This document shows, in pieces, positions 6,086 to 6,631 of a DNA stretch of 6,631 bases. This stretch comes from Flammeovirgaceae bacterium (GTDB taxonomy: Bacteria > Bacteroidota > Bacteroidia > Cytophagales > Cyclobacteriaceae). The DNA is taken from contig JADJMA010000058.1 in the NCBI GenBank assembly GCA_016709845.1, positions 1-6,631 of the forward strand, read 5' to 3'. A program made the position numbers and the translations under genes. The stretch's first letter is position 1. Each line of letters begins with the position of its first letter. Under the pieces are notes generated by a model that saw only the letters and a program-made list of their open reading frames with translations, was not told the origin of the DNA and made no database searches.

Positions 6086-6631
6086 ATGCCAACTGTTAGC
6101 GTTATCATTCCCTCCTACAATCACGAAAAATATATTGGGGAATGTATTCAGAGTGTCTTGAATCAAACATATCAGGATTTTGAAATTGTCATTACTGATG
6201 ACCGATCTCAAGACAGGACAGTTGAAACTATCAGTCAATTTAATGACCCAAAGAATTAAAGCTAAGTTGATTCCACGATAAAAATAAAGGCACTTCTGTT
6301 GCCTCGAACACTTGTATAAATAATTCTTCTGGTAAATTTGTGGCTATTTTGGGTTCTGATGATGCGTGGATGCCTGAAAAATTAGAAAAACAAGTTGAAT
6401 TTTGGAACAAAACCTGCATGTAGGCGCGGTTTTTACAAGGAAATTACCGTTAACGAGAATAGTAATCAGGTATATCAAACCATTTATTCAAAGGCTTTCG
6501 ATCATGCACTTCAAAATCACTCGCAAGCGGAATGGGCGAGATTTTTTTTTTTTCCGTGGAAATTGCTTGTGCGCTCCAAGTTCAATGGTAAAGAAGAAAT
6601 ATATTTGATGAGATTGGATTGTTTGATGAAA
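6086..6631 (+). CDS. Family 2 glycosyltransferase, GT-A fold (3' partial, frameshifted)
   Basis: Inverting sugar transferase using a nucleotide sugar, probably for the same glycan locus. The N-terminus MPTVSVIIPSYNHEKYIGEC is the standard nucleotide-binding start of the family, followed by SVLNQTYQDFEIVITDD. After repair come GTSVASNTCINNSSGKFVAI and LGSDDAWMPEKLEKQ, which carries the DD metal/nucleotide motif, then HVGAVFTRK, RGNCLCAPSSMVKK and IFDEIGLFDE, where the window ends. About 180 residues are present; the rest lies to the right. The first frame stops already at 6257-6259, so the raw reading is only 57 residues. Shifts lie near 6251-6280, 6403 (missing T), about 6443, in or near the T run 6542-6553, and about 6600. 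It is separated from the first operon by the convergent gene and a gene-free region, so it should have its own promoter. Acceptor unknown. Confidence 0.85.

Noticed and set aside
5867..6238. 123-codon minus-strand open frame
   Set aside because: It is antisense to the N-terminus of the family-2 glycosyltransferase and its leader. No family features and no ribosome site.

Overview
The window is a piece of a bacterial surface-polysaccharide (O-antigen, capsule or S-layer glycan) locus. Five genes run left to right: hisH2-like (5' end missing), hisF2-like, a WbpG/PseA-type N-acetyl sugar amidotransferase, a GT-B glycosyltransferase and a multi-spanning flippase-like/UPF0104-type membrane protein. 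The first three form a known module: the glutaminase HisH2 releases ammonia, HisF2 channels it, and the amidotransferase converts an N-acetyl group on a nucleotide sugar to an acetamidino (amidine) group. The genes overlap or are separated by at most about 25 bases, so they look like one operon.

The operon ends near 4638 against a convergent gene of unknown function (4700-5271, minus strand), and the two share a hairpin terminator. The minus-strand gene is visibly richer in G+C than the operon. Upstream of it, at about 5488-5828 on the same strand, lies what I read as a decayed second member of the same family. About 0.8 kb (5286-6085) has no intact gene. It holds several short repeats, inverted repeats and hairpins, then a possible promoter and leader for a family-2 glycosyltransferase that starts at 6086 and runs off the right edge.

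Every gene is broken by single-base insertions or deletions, many in runs of one base (over two dozen by my hand reading). Restoring single bases gives full-length, family-typical proteins in which the motifs I looked for are recoverable: Cys and His-x-x-x of HisH, the PP-loop and CxxC pairs of the amidotransferase, DD of the GT2. All seven genes, on both strands, are hit alike. I therefore read the breaks as uncorrected sequencing errors rather than gene decay. Coordinates below give the span of the repaired gene, and residue numbers refer to the repaired protein.

The organism cannot be fixed from this window. Base composition is moderate, with AGGAG-type ribosome sites. The minus-strand hypothetical protein resembles, from memory only, families seen in environmental bacteria such as Chloroflexota (Anaerolineae). 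No tRNA, rRNA, CRISPR array or transposase was found.
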